From Candidatus Flexicrinis affinis (lineage in GTDB: Bacteria > Chloroflexota > Anaerolineae > Aggregatilineales > Phototrophicaceae): a stretch of 64,000 bases of DNA. The stretch is taken from positions 310,001 through 374,000 of the forward strand of contig JADJWE010000006.1 in NCBI GenBank assembly GCA_016716525.1, given 5' to 3'. The translations under genes were made by a program, and so were the position numbers. The notes beneath the pieces are model-generated. The model saw nothing but the letters and a program-made list of their open reading frames with translations, was not told the origin of the DNA and did no database searches. Shown here piece after piece: positions 51,032 to 58,825 of the stretch (position 1 is the stretch's first letter; the number at the start of each line of letters is the position of its first letter).

Positions 51032-53881
51032 TTAAACGACGACGTTTACCTTCGGCTCGCGCCCGCCGATGAAGATGACACGCTTGGGCTGCGACCCGTT
51101 CAACTGGCGCACGATCCACTCGCTGGCCAGCGCCGCCTCTTTGGCCGCGTCCTCGCTAATGTCCGCCGCTACCTCGACGTGGCCGCGCACTCTGCCGTTG
51201 ACCATGATCACCAGTGGCACAACATCCTCCGCCGCCTTGGCCGCGTCGTATTCCGGCCACGACTGGGTATGGATGCTGAACGGCCAGCCCAGCTTGACCC
51301 ACAGCTCTTCGGCGACGTGCGGTGTGATCGGGGCCATCAGGCGCAGGACGATGTGTATGGCATCGCGGAACGCCGCCGTGCCGATCTTCCCCTCGCGCAC
51401 GGCGGTCTTCAGGTCATTGCGCAGGCTCATCAGCGCGGCGACCGCCGTGTTAAAGCTGAAGGACTCCATGCTGTACGAGACCCGCTCGATCGCTTGATGC
51501 ACGCGCCGTTCGATGGTCCGTTCGGTATCAGCGTCGCCGGTCTCCGGCGTCTCGGCCTGCGCGATATCCCACATATCGTTGATCCAGCGCACGACGCCCT
51601 GAATGCCCTGACTGTCCCACGGCCCGCCCTTGATGAAGTCGAACGCGAACATCAGGTAGGCGCGCACGGTATCGGCGCCGTACTTTGACACCAGCTCGTC
51701 GGGGTTGACGACGTTGCCACGGCTCTTCGACATCCGCTCGACATCCAGATGATGTTTCAACTGGTTGACGGTGTTGGGCCCGGGGATCGACGGAATTTCG
51801 ACCGTCGCGCCGTCCACGACCTCGACGGTGTACTGGTTCCCGTCCGGGGTCGCCAGCGTCAGCAGATTCTCGGTGCGCTTGATCAACTCGCCCCAATACA
51901 CCTCGGTGCTGATCTGCCCCTCGAACGACGGCACGACGCGCACGCGATCGGCGAACATCTTGCGGTTGCTGTCGATCCGCCCGCTGGCGACGATCAGGTC
52001 GCCGGGGCGCTGCTCGCCCAGAATCTGCCCCTGATTGCGCAGCTGCAGCATCGGCTCGTCCAGCTCGTGCGGGTCGCGCCCGTGGCGCTTCATGGCCGCG
52101 AACGTGTCGTCGAACACACCTGTGTCGCGCAGCGCCTTGTTGAACCAGCGCGTATACAGCAGGTGCATGGTGGCATGTTCGGTGCCGCCCGTGTACGTGT
52201 CGACCGGCAGCCAATACGCCGCCTCGTCCGCGCTGAAGGGCGCCGCCTCATTGCCCGGCGACAGGTAGCGCAGGTGATACCACGACGAGCACATGAACGT
52301 GTCCATCGTGTCGGTCTCGCGGCGGGCGGGTCGCCCCTGACTGTCGACGGTGTGGACGAACGTCTCGTGCTGGGCCAGCGGATTGCCGAAACCGGTCATC
52401 TCGACATCCTGCGGCAGCTCGACCGGCAGTTGGCTGTCGGGCACCAGTTCGATCGTGCCGTCCTGCGTGTAGATCACCGGGATCGGGCTGCCCCAATAGC
52501 GCTGGCGGCTGATCAGCCAGTCGCGCAGGCGGTAGTTGACCGCTTCCTTACCGATACCGCGCTCCTCCAGCCAATCGATGACGGCGTTGATGGCCGGGTT
52601 CTTGCGGCCCTTCTCGCGGGTGGCGGGCGTGCCGTTGAACGGCCCGCTGTTGACCATCACGCCTTCGTGCGGCCACGCCTCGGGCATGGTGTCGCCGTCG
52701 AAAGACTCGCCTTCGGGCTGGATCACCGGCACCACCTTCAAGCCGAACTTGCGCGCAAAGGCAAAGTCGCGCTCGTCGTGGGCCGGCACCGCCATGATTG
52801 CGCCGCTGCCATAGCTGATCATGACGTAGTCCGCGATCCAGATCGGAATGCGTTCCTCGTTGACCGGGTTGATCGCGTAGGCGCCAGTGAACACGCCAGT
52901 CTTCTCGCGGTCTTCGGCGCTGCGCTCGATCTCGGTCTTGCGCGCGGCGGCTTCGACATACGCCTCGACCTCGGCACGCTGCGCGTCGGTGGTGATCTGC
53001 GCGACCAGCGGATGTTCCGGCGCCAGCACCATGAAGGTCGCGCCCCACAGCGTATCCGGCCGGGTGGTGTACACGGTGATCGGAATCCGGTTGACGCCGG
53101 ACGCCCCCTGCGACGCCTCGCTCGCGGAGCCAGCGTTCTCCCCTCTCCCTGAGGGAGAGGGGTCGGGGGTGAGGGCATGGAACGTCACGTGCGCGCCCTC
53201 GCTGCGGCCAATCCAGTTGGTCTGCATGATGCGCACCGGCTCGGGCCAGTCGATGCCGCTAAAGTCCAGCATTTCGTCGGCATAGCGCGTGTAGCGGAAG
53301 AACCACTGCGTCATCATCTTCTGGATGACGGGCTGGCCGGTGCGCTCGTCCTTGCCGTCGATGACCTGCTCGTTGGCCAGCACGGTTTGCAGCGTCGGCG
53401 ACCAGTTCACCAGCGCCTCGCCGCGGTAGGCCAGATCGTTGCTGTAAAACGTCTTGAAGTACCACTCCGTCCACTTGTAGTAGACCGGATCGCAGCTCAC
53501 CATCTCGCGCGTCCAGTCGAACATGGCGCCCATCGAGCGCAGCTGCCGGCGCATGCGGTCCATGTTGGCGTAGGTCCACGTCGCGGGGTGGATGCCACGC
53601 TGCACGGCGGCGTTTTCGGCCGGCAGGCCGAAGGCGTCGAAGCCCATCGGGAACAGAACGTTGAAGCCGCGCATACGCTTGTAGCGGGCGCGGGCGTCGG
53701 ACGGGGTCATGGCGAACCAGTGGCCGATGTGCAGGTCGCCGGAGGGATACGGCAGCATCGTCAGGGCGTAGTGTTTGGGCTTGTCCCAATCCACCGTGCT
53801 GCGATACAGCTCGGCCTCGTCCCAGCGCTGCTGCCATTGGGGTTCGATCTCTTGCGGGTTGTACGGTGGGATGTCGTTCAT
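51032..53881 (-). CDS. leuS: Leucyl-tRNA synthetase with an in-frame repeat insertion
   Basis: 949 residues, longer than most bacterial LeuRS (about 800-880). HIGH is at residues 51-54 ('SGDLHIGHW'), the editing-domain threonine-rich motif 'YTTRPDTLWGAT' at about 271-282, and KMSKS as 'ERMSKSRGN' near 715. The anticodon-binding domain follows. Residues of about 235-265 ('HALTPDPSPSGRGE...') are an insertion just before the editing domain, encoded by a family D palindromic repeat at 53140-53176. A further long segment precedes KMSKS. It charges tRNA-Leu in the cytoplasm. The gene stands alone with a long upstream leader. Confidence 0.96.
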   Translation of the reverse strand: MNDIPPYNPQEIEPQWQQRWDEAELYRSTVDWDKPKHYALTMLPYPSGDLHIGHWFAMTPSDARARYKRMRGFNVLFPMGFDAFGLPAENAAVQRGIHPATWTYANMDRMRRQLRSMGAMFDWTREMVSCDPVYYKWTEWYFKTFYSNDLAYRGEALVNWSPTLQTVLANEQVIDGKDERTGQPVIQKMMTQWFFRYTRYADEMLDFSGIDWPEPVRIMQTNWIGRSEGAHVTFHALTPDPSPSGRGENAGSASEASQGASGVNRIPITVYTTRPDTLWGATFMVLAPEHPLVAQITTDAQRAEVEAYVEAAARKTEIERSAEDREKTGVFTGAYAINPVNEERIPIWIADYVMISYGSGAIMAVPAHDERDFAFARKFGLKVVPVIQPEGESFDGDTMPEAWPHEGVMVNSGPFNGTPATREKGRKNPAINAVIDWLEERGIGKEAVNYRLRDWLISRQRYWGSPIPVIYTQDGTIELVPDSQLPVELPQDVEMTGFGNPLAQHETFVHTVDSQGRPARRETDTMDTFMCSSWYHLRYLSPGNEAAPFSADEAAYWLPVDTYTGGTEHATMHLLYTRWFNKALRDTGVFDDTFAAMKRHGRDPHELDEPMLQLRNQGQILGEQRPGDLIVASGRIDSNRKMFADRVRVVPSFEGQISTEVYWGELIKRTENLLTLATPDGNQYTVEVVDGATVEIPSIPGPNTVNQLKHHLDVERMSKSRGNVVNPDELVSKYGADTVRAYLMFAFDFIKGGPWDSQGIQGVVRWINDMWDIAQAETPETGDADTERTIERRVHQAIERVSYSMESFSFNTAVAALMSLRNDLKTAVREGKIGTAAFRDAIHIVLRLMAPITPHVAEELWVKLGWPFSIHTQSWPEYDAAKAAEDVVPLVIMVNGRVRGHVEVAADISEDAAKEAALASEWIVRQLNGSQPKRVIFIGGREPKVNVVV
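53140..53176. repeat. Repeat family D inside leuS
   Basis: CCCCTCTCCCT, AGGGAGAGGGG and GTCGGGGGTGAGGG lie inside the leuS coding sequence and encode 'LTPDPSPSGRGE' in frame on the minus strand. The same element occurs in intergenic DNA at 53931 and 54077. Confidence 0.9.
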
Positions 53882-53930
53882 GGAGTTGTCAGTCCTCAGG
53901 TGTTCATCAGTAATCAGGTGTCAGGATTAG

Positions 53931-53966
53931 CCCTCACCCCCGGCCCCTCTCCCTCATGGAGAGGGG
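53931..53966. repeat. Repeat family D, intergenic copy
   Basis: CCCTCACCCCCGGCCCCTCT, then CCCTCATGGAGAGGGG. A palindromic CCCCTCTCC/GGAGAGGGG stem is flanked by CCTCACCCCC. Confidence 0.85.
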
Positions 53967-54076
53967 AGTTGAGCTTGTCCACGCCGGGCTTGGGTGAAGG
54001 TATGCGAATGAATTGCGTGATGAGTGCGTCGCCCTTTCCCGTTCCCGATGCCTGTCTTGCGCCCTGTGTCATCCTG

Positions 54077-54114
54077 CCCCCCTCTCCCTGAGGGAGAGGG
54101 GTTGGGGGTGAGGG
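54077..54114. repeat. Repeat family D, intergenic copy
   Basis: CCCCCCTCTCCCTGAGGGAG, then AGGGGTTGGGGGTGAGGG. It is inverted relative to the copy at 53931, so the pair could form one long hairpin in the leuS leader. Confidence 0.85.
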
Positions 54115-54233
54115 TTCCGGGGGTGAGGGCAGGAACGCAAAACGGAGCGCAGGTGTCTCAGCACTCGGCACTCAAAACTCATCACTTGTAAGGGGTGGGG
54201 CGCGTTTCGAGGAGATGTCAGCGCGCGACGGCG

Positions 54234-54290
54234 CTACATAAGAGAAGAGCGGACGACCTCAGCGTCCGGGGTCAAGATGGGGGTGTGCAT
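54234..54290 (-). CDS. Short open frame (18 codons) in the leuS leader, possible leader peptide
   Basis: ATG to TAG encoding MHTPILTPDAEVVRSSLM. A GAGGAG-type ribosome-binding site lies about 6 bases upstream, and a TATACA box about 56 bases upstream. It is on the leuS strand, some 350 bases before the leuS start. It has only two Leu codons, so it is not an obvious leucine attenuator. Chance is possible. Confidence 0.25.
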   Translation of the reverse strand: MHTPILTPDAEVVRSSLM

Positions 54291-54345
54291 GGCACGCTCC
54301 TCACTCCTCGTGGGGGACGAGTCTGTCCCCGCTGTTGCACCGCAT

Positions 54346-54351
54346 TGTATA
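54346..54351 (-). promoter_or_regulatory. Weak -10 candidate (TATACA) for a leuS leader transcript
   Basis: TATACA on the minus strand would start a transcript near 54339 with a leader of about 450 bases. No -35 hexamer is visible at the right distance. Confidence 0.3.
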
Positions 54352-54456
54352 GCGCATCGAGGGGACTGTCTACCACTGGTTTGTGGGGGGCGTTTGCCAC
54401 AATCGGTAAATACGATTACTTTGAAGACAACCGTAGGGACTTCGGAGGCCGGAACC

Positions 54457-56562
54457 GTGAAACGACTCAACCTCACCCTCGTCTGTGTGCTGCTGTTGAT
54501 GCTGGGGGTCTCAGCGCCCACACGCGCTGCGGCGAGCTTCGCCGTCGACACCGAAAACGACACTATCGACGACAATCCCGGCGACAGCCTGTGCGAGGAC
54601 GCTTCCGGCGACTGCTCGCTGCGCGCGGCGATCATGGAAGGCAACGCGCTCGGCGGCGACATTCTCATCACAATCCCCGGTGGCTACCAGATCACGATGA
54701 CCACCGGCACCGCCGGAAACCCGGATCCCGCCAGCGGTGATTTCGACCTCTACAACGGTGCGTTTTCGATCATCGGCAGCGACCCGGCACCGTTGATCCA
54801 AGGCAACTTCTTCGTGCAAGACCGCATCTTCGAGGTGTGGGCCAGCGGTTCGCTAAGCCTGTCGAATCTGTCGCTTGCGCTCGGCGGAGGCGACGTCTTG
54901 CAGGTGCAGTACGGCGGCGCCATCGCCACGGCAGGGCCCTTCAAGGGCGACCGCCTGCGCATCGCAAACAACAGCGCGCGGTCGTTCGGCGGCGCAATCT
55001 ACGCGGCCGATACGTCGTTCGAGCTGACCAACAGCGTCGTGATCAACAACTCTGCGCGATCCAACGGCGCCATCTATCTTGCGAACGTCACCGGACAGAT
55101 CGCCAACACCCAGATAATCCACAACACCACGGACTGGATTTCCGCTACGTTTAGCGCACCGTTAGGCGTGCTGGGTGTGTTCCAAGTCGATCCCGGCGCC
55201 TCCGATGTGAAGATTGTGCATTCCACCATCAGCGAGAACTTCGCCGTGCAGCAAAACGGCGGACTGTGGACGTACAGAGAATCGCAGGCAACCCCACTCG
55301 TCACGATCACGAATTCGATCATGGCGGGTAACGATGTTCAGGCCGGGAACGGCTTAGACTGCGTCAGTTCACACGCCGGTTCGGTGGCGTGGCAGGGCGT
55401 GAACCTTGTCGGCAGCGGGAACGGCGGCTGTTTAAGCGGTGCCGGTGGAGCGGTGATTTTCGGCACGCCGAATCACACTAATCCACCCAACATCACGACG
55501 AGCCTCTTCGGCGGCACCCTACCGACCATCAGCCTGCTGCCGGGCAGCCCCGGCATCGGTCAGGCGGACTGCAGCGCCAGCGGTGGCTGGACGACCGACA
55601 TCCTGAGCCAAGCACGCCCGCTCGGCTCGCTGTGCGACATCGGCGCGATCGAGACGCCGGTCGGGCAAGACGCATCGCTCGACCTCTCGCACACCGCCAT
55701 CCAGCACGGCGAGTCGTTGACGATCACGGTCACCGACCCTGACCGCGCCGGCGCGGGGCCGGTCGTCGTCGTTATGGACATCACCAACACATCCAATCCG
55801 TATTCGGCCAACCTCTTCCTGAATGAAGGCGCGCCCGGGGTGTTCAGCGCGTCGTTTCCGGTCGCGCCGCTGCCGGTCATCCCCGGCAACGGCATCATCG
55901 AGGTGTCGCCGGGGCACGTCATCAGCATTACGTACACGGACGTGCTTGACGGCGAAGCGCTGCAACCTGTTCATAACAAGTCGGCCGACGTGATCCAGAC
56001 GCCCGCCGCCAATCTGCTCGTCAACGGCGATTTCGAGGCCGGCTCAACCGGCTGGACGATCACCTCACTCGGCAAAGACAAGGTCAAGGACAAGAACCCG
56101 TACGACGGCGCCAATGCCTTCCGCTTCAAGGGATTCGCCGGCAAGCTGAACGCTAAGCTCAGCCAGACGCTGCTCAGCCCCGCCATCGCCGACGGCGACA
56201 CGATCACGCTCAGTGCGCAGATCAACTCCGGGCCGACGGCGAATGGCAAGATGAAGTTCAAGCTCAAGACCGATCTGAATCGCCAGATCAAGGCAGATAT
56301 CAAGTTCGACCTGAGCGGGGCGTACGCGCTGCACGAGTTGATGCTGCCGATCGCGCTTCTCAGCGGCGAGACGGTCACCGAGGTCAACGTCACCTTCGCT
56401 GACAAGTCGCAGAGCGGCAAGGCGTACGTCGATGCCGTGAGCCTGACGGTCACGCCGCCGATCGTGCTGCGTGGGGACGGCCAATCTGCTGGCCGCACGG
56501 CGACCGAACCGGGCGTGCTGCCCCCGCCGGCGTCTCCGGGCGGCTTCCGCGGGCAGAACTAG
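54457..56562 (+). CDS. Secreted CSLREA/beta-helix protein with GDKVK module (array gene 1)
   Basis: 701 residues. A signal peptide ('LTLVCVLLLMLGVSAPTRAA') is followed by a CSLREA-type head ('FAVDTENDTIDDNPGDSLCE', 'CSLRAAIMEGNALGG'). A parallel beta-helix runs to about residue 420, then an Ig-like stretch ('DLSHTAIQHGESLTITV'). The C-terminal module has 'NLLVNGDFEAGSTGWTI', 'GKDKVKDKNPYDGANAFRFK' and 'DKSQSGKAYVDAVSLTV', and the tail is 'LPPPASPGGFRGQN'. GTG 54457 has GGAGG 8 bases upstream. Such proteins are surface adhesins or glycan-binding proteins; the ligand is unknown. It is the first of a tandem array, and a hairpin follows its stop. Confidence 0.82.
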   Translation: MKRLNLTLVCVLLLMLGVSAPTRAAASFAVDTENDTIDDNPGDSLCEDASGDCSLRAAIMEGNALGGDILITIPGGYQITMTTGTAGNPDPASGDFDLYNGAFSIIGSDPAPLIQGNFFVQDRIFEVWASGSLSLSNLSLALGGGDVLQVQYGGAIATAGPFKGDRLRIANNSARSFGGAIYAADTSFELTNSVVINNSARSNGAIYLANVTGQIANTQIIHNTTDWISATFSAPLGVLGVFQVDPGASDVKIVHSTISENFAVQQNGGLWTYRESQATPLVTITNSIMAGNDVQAGNGLDCVSSHAGSVAWQGVNLVGSGNGGCLSGAGGAVIFGTPNHTNPPNITTSLFGGTLPTISLLPGSPGIGQADCSASGGWTTDILSQARPLGSLCDIGAIETPVGQDASLDLSHTAIQHGESLTITVTDPDRAGAGPVVVVMDITNTSNPYSANLFLNEGAPGVFSASFPVAPLPVIPGNGIIEVSPGHVISITYTDVLDGEALQPVHNKSADVIQTPAANLLVNGDFEAGSTGWTITSLGKDKVKDKNPYDGANAFRFKGFAGKLNAKLSQTLLSPAIADGDTITLSAQINSGPTANGKMKFKLKTDLNRQIKADIKFDLSGAYALHELMLPIALLSGETVTEVNVTFADKSQSGKAYVDAVSLTVTPPIVLRGDGQSAGRTATEPGVLPPPASPGGFRGQN

Positions 56563-56578
56563 ACTTCGCGCGCCCACG

Positions 56579-56608
56579 GGCCGGCAGGCTGTAAGAAGCC
56601 TGCCGGCC
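56579..56608 (+). terminator. Terminator-like hairpin after array gene 1
   Basis: GGCCGGCAGGCT, 6 bases, AGCCTGCCGGCC: a perfect 12-bp stem without a T run. Its sequence differs from the hairpins after the other array genes. Confidence 0.65.
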
Positions 56609-56699
56609 TGTCCGGTTGCACATAATCCCGTGCCGTTGTACGGTGAGCCTGGCAGTGCCATCTATCGCGCGCTGTGACGCTCAGAACAAAGGCAGTGTC

Positions 56700-58700
56700 A
56701 TGTCTCGAACCCTTCACGTGAGCGCCCTCACCCTCGTGTTCGCGCTGTTCCTCTCACTAGCAATCCCCGCATCCGCCGCCGACATCAACGTCGGGTGCAG
56801 CACCGGCGAGCTGATCGCCGCTATCAACACGGCCAACGGAAACGCCGAGGCGGACACGCTCACTCTCGCGGCGGCCTGCGTATACACGTTCACCGAGGGC
56901 GACGCCACCAACGACGACAGCGCGCTCCCGCGCATTACGAGCGAGATCGTCATCAGCGGCAGCGACGCGACACTCCAACGCGACAGCCAATTCAACTACT
57001 TCCGCATGTTCTACGTCGACACGGGCGGCAAGTTGACGTTGACCAACGTCTCGATAAGTGACACCTACGTGACCGGCGACGGCGGTGCGATCTACAGTGA
57101 GGGAATCTTGAACTTGACCGACGTCACCATCTCCGGCGCGCGGTCGGCGGGCTACGGGGGCGGTGTCTACACCATCGGCACGGCCACATTGAGCGGCGTC
57201 ACCATCACCGGCGGCAGCGCTTACAGTGCCAGCGGTGGCGGCCTCTACAACAGTGGGTCGCTGACGTTGACGGACAGCACGATCACGCAGAATACGTTCG
57301 CTTTTTACGGGGGCGGTATCTACAACACGTCCTCCACCGCGGACATGACCATCGTCAATTCCACGATTTCCGGCAACACGTCAGGGGGCGCGTCAGGGGG
57401 CGGCGGCGGCATCTTCAACTACAGTCAAAGCACGATGCACATCATCGACAGCACAGTGTCCGGAAATACCGTCGACCATGCCGTTAGCGCCGTCGATGGC
57501 GGCGGCATCTTGAATCAGTGGGCCACACTGACGGTCGTAAATTCCACGATCTCCGGTAACACGGCGGATGGCGAGGGCGGCGGCATACACAATACGAGCA
57601 GCGGCATCGTGACCGTGATGAGCAGCACGTTGTCTGGCAACAGCAGCGACCGCGGCGGTGGCATCTTCAATAACAACGGCACACTCACTGTCGTGAATTC
57701 GGTCATCTCGGGAAACGACGCCACATCCGCAGGGGGCGGGCTGTTCAACGGACATTGGATGGACGTCATCAACACCACGATCGCGGGCAACACCCAGTCA
57801 GGCGTTAGTGGGATCGGCTCGACAAACATCAGAAACAGCGTCCTGTGGGGCAATGAACTGGGCCCGATCTACTCCGCAGGTATCTCGAACAGCATCGTGG
57901 AGGGCGGCTTCGCCGGCGGGACGAACATCCTCGACGCCGACCCGCTGTTCGTCGCGCCCGACCTGTTTGCCAACGCCCCCACCACGGCCGGAGATTATCA
58001 CGTACTGCCGCTCAGCCCGGCGCGCGACATCGGGAACAACGCCAGCCTGCCAGCAGACGTGTTCGATCTCGACAACGACCTCGACACGACCGAGCCGATC
58101 CCCTACGACCGCGACGACGGCCCGCGCGTCATCGGGCCTGCGGTCGACCTTGGCGCGTACGAACTATCCGTGCTCGAACTCCTGATCAACGGCGATTTCG
58201 AGGCTGGCTCCGCGCCGTGGGAAGTCGTTTCGCTCGGCAAAGACAAAGTCAAAGACAAAGAGCCGTACGACGGCACGTTCGCCTTCAGGTTCAAGGGGTT
58301 CGCCGGCAAGACGCCCGCCAAAGCCAAGCAGAAGGTGACGAATCCGCCCGTCGAGGACGGCCAATCCTTGGTCCTGACCGCACAGATCAACTCTGGTGCA
58401 TCCGCCGACGGGAAGATGATGCTGAAGGTCAAAACGTCGCTCGGCAACAAGGTCAAGCCGCAGATCGCGTTCGATCAGACCGGGGGTTACACGCTGCACC
58501 AAGCCTCCACGCCGATCACGCTCGCCGTGGGCGAGACAGTGACCAAAGCGATCGTGATCTTCAACGACAAGTCGCAGAGCGGCAAAGTGTATGTCGATGC
58601 GGTGAGCCTCGTCGTGCAGTCTGCCGCGCCGCGCACGGAAACGCGCTCCGACATCCTGCCCCCGCCGGCGGCCCCGGGTGGCTTCCGAGGCGGAAACTAG
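56700..58700 (+). CDS. Secreted beta-helix protein with GDKVK module (array gene 2)
   Basis: 666 residues. After a signal peptide ('ALTLVFALFLSLAIPASAAD') the head is not CSLREA but 'CSTGELIAAINTANGN', the choice-of-anchor Q type. A long right-handed beta-helix follows, with many 'STISGNT..GGGI.N' turns (about residues 100-440) and the closing 'PAVDLGAYELS'. The end is the shared module: 'LINGDFEAGSAPWEVVSLGK', 'DKVKDKEPYDGTFAFRFKG', then 'DKSQSGKVYVDAVSLVV' and 'ILPPPAAPGGFRGGN'. A different body thus carries the same C-terminal module. It probably sits on the cell surface, with its ligand unknown. Confidence 0.82.
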   Translation: MSRTLHVSALTLVFALFLSLAIPASAADINVGCSTGELIAAINTANGNAEADTLTLAAACVYTFTEGDATNDDSALPRITSEIVISGSDATLQRDSQFNYFRMFYVDTGGKLTLTNVSISDTYVTGDGGAIYSEGILNLTDVTISGARSAGYGGGVYTIGTATLSGVTITGGSAYSASGGGLYNSGSLTLTDSTITQNTFAFYGGGIYNTSSTADMTIVNSTISGNTSGGASGGGGGIFNYSQSTMHIIDSTVSGNTVDHAVSAVDGGGILNQWATLTVVNSTISGNTADGEGGGIHNTSSGIVTVMSSTLSGNSSDRGGGIFNNNGTLTVVNSVISGNDATSAGGGLFNGHWMDVINTTIAGNTQSGVSGIGSTNIRNSVLWGNELGPIYSAGISNSIVEGGFAGGTNILDADPLFVAPDLFANAPTTAGDYHVLPLSPARDIGNNASLPADVFDLDNDLDTTEPIPYDRDDGPRVIGPAVDLGAYELSVLELLINGDFEAGSAPWEVVSLGKDKVKDKEPYDGTFAFRFKGFAGKTPAKAKQKVTNPPVEDGQSLVLTAQINSGASADGKMMLKVKTSLGNKVKPQIAFDQTGGYTLHQASTPITLAVGETVTKAIVIFNDKSQSGKVYVDAVSLVVQSAAPRTETRSDILPPPAAPGGFRGGN

Positions 58701-58714
58701 GTGAGGTATCCCGC

Positions 58715-58743
58715 GGGCGGGACCAGAAGCAGCGGTCTCGCCC
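58715..58743 (+). terminator. Array terminator hairpin, copy 1
   Basis: GGGCGGGACC, AGAAGCAGC, GGTCTCGCCC. The same hairpin with small changes follows the next two array genes (60981-61009 and 63253-63288). Confidence 0.75.
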
Positions 58744-58825
58744 TCATTCATTTCTCATCTTCCAGCCAAGCGCGCATGCCGGATTCGACTTAATGTTGCT
58801 GCAACTATAGTTGGGGGATGCGGCA

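Larger units (their letters stand above)
53882..54456. other. Divergent intergenic region between leuS and the secreted-protein array
   Basis: 575 bases with two family D repeats (53931-53966 and 54077-54114). There is a short minus-strand open frame with a strong ribosome-binding site (54234-54290), a GGGGAC/GTCCCC hairpin near 54315-54330 and a minus-strand TATACA (54346-54351). The plus-strand GGAGG at 54444-54448 serves the first array gene. No canonical T-box sequence was found ahead of leuS. Confidence 0.6.

Noticed and set aside
53882..54350. T-box riboswitch upstream of leuS
   Set aside because: I looked for the conserved T-box sequence (GGTGG.ACCGCG) on the leuS strand and did not find it. 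A covariance search would decide.
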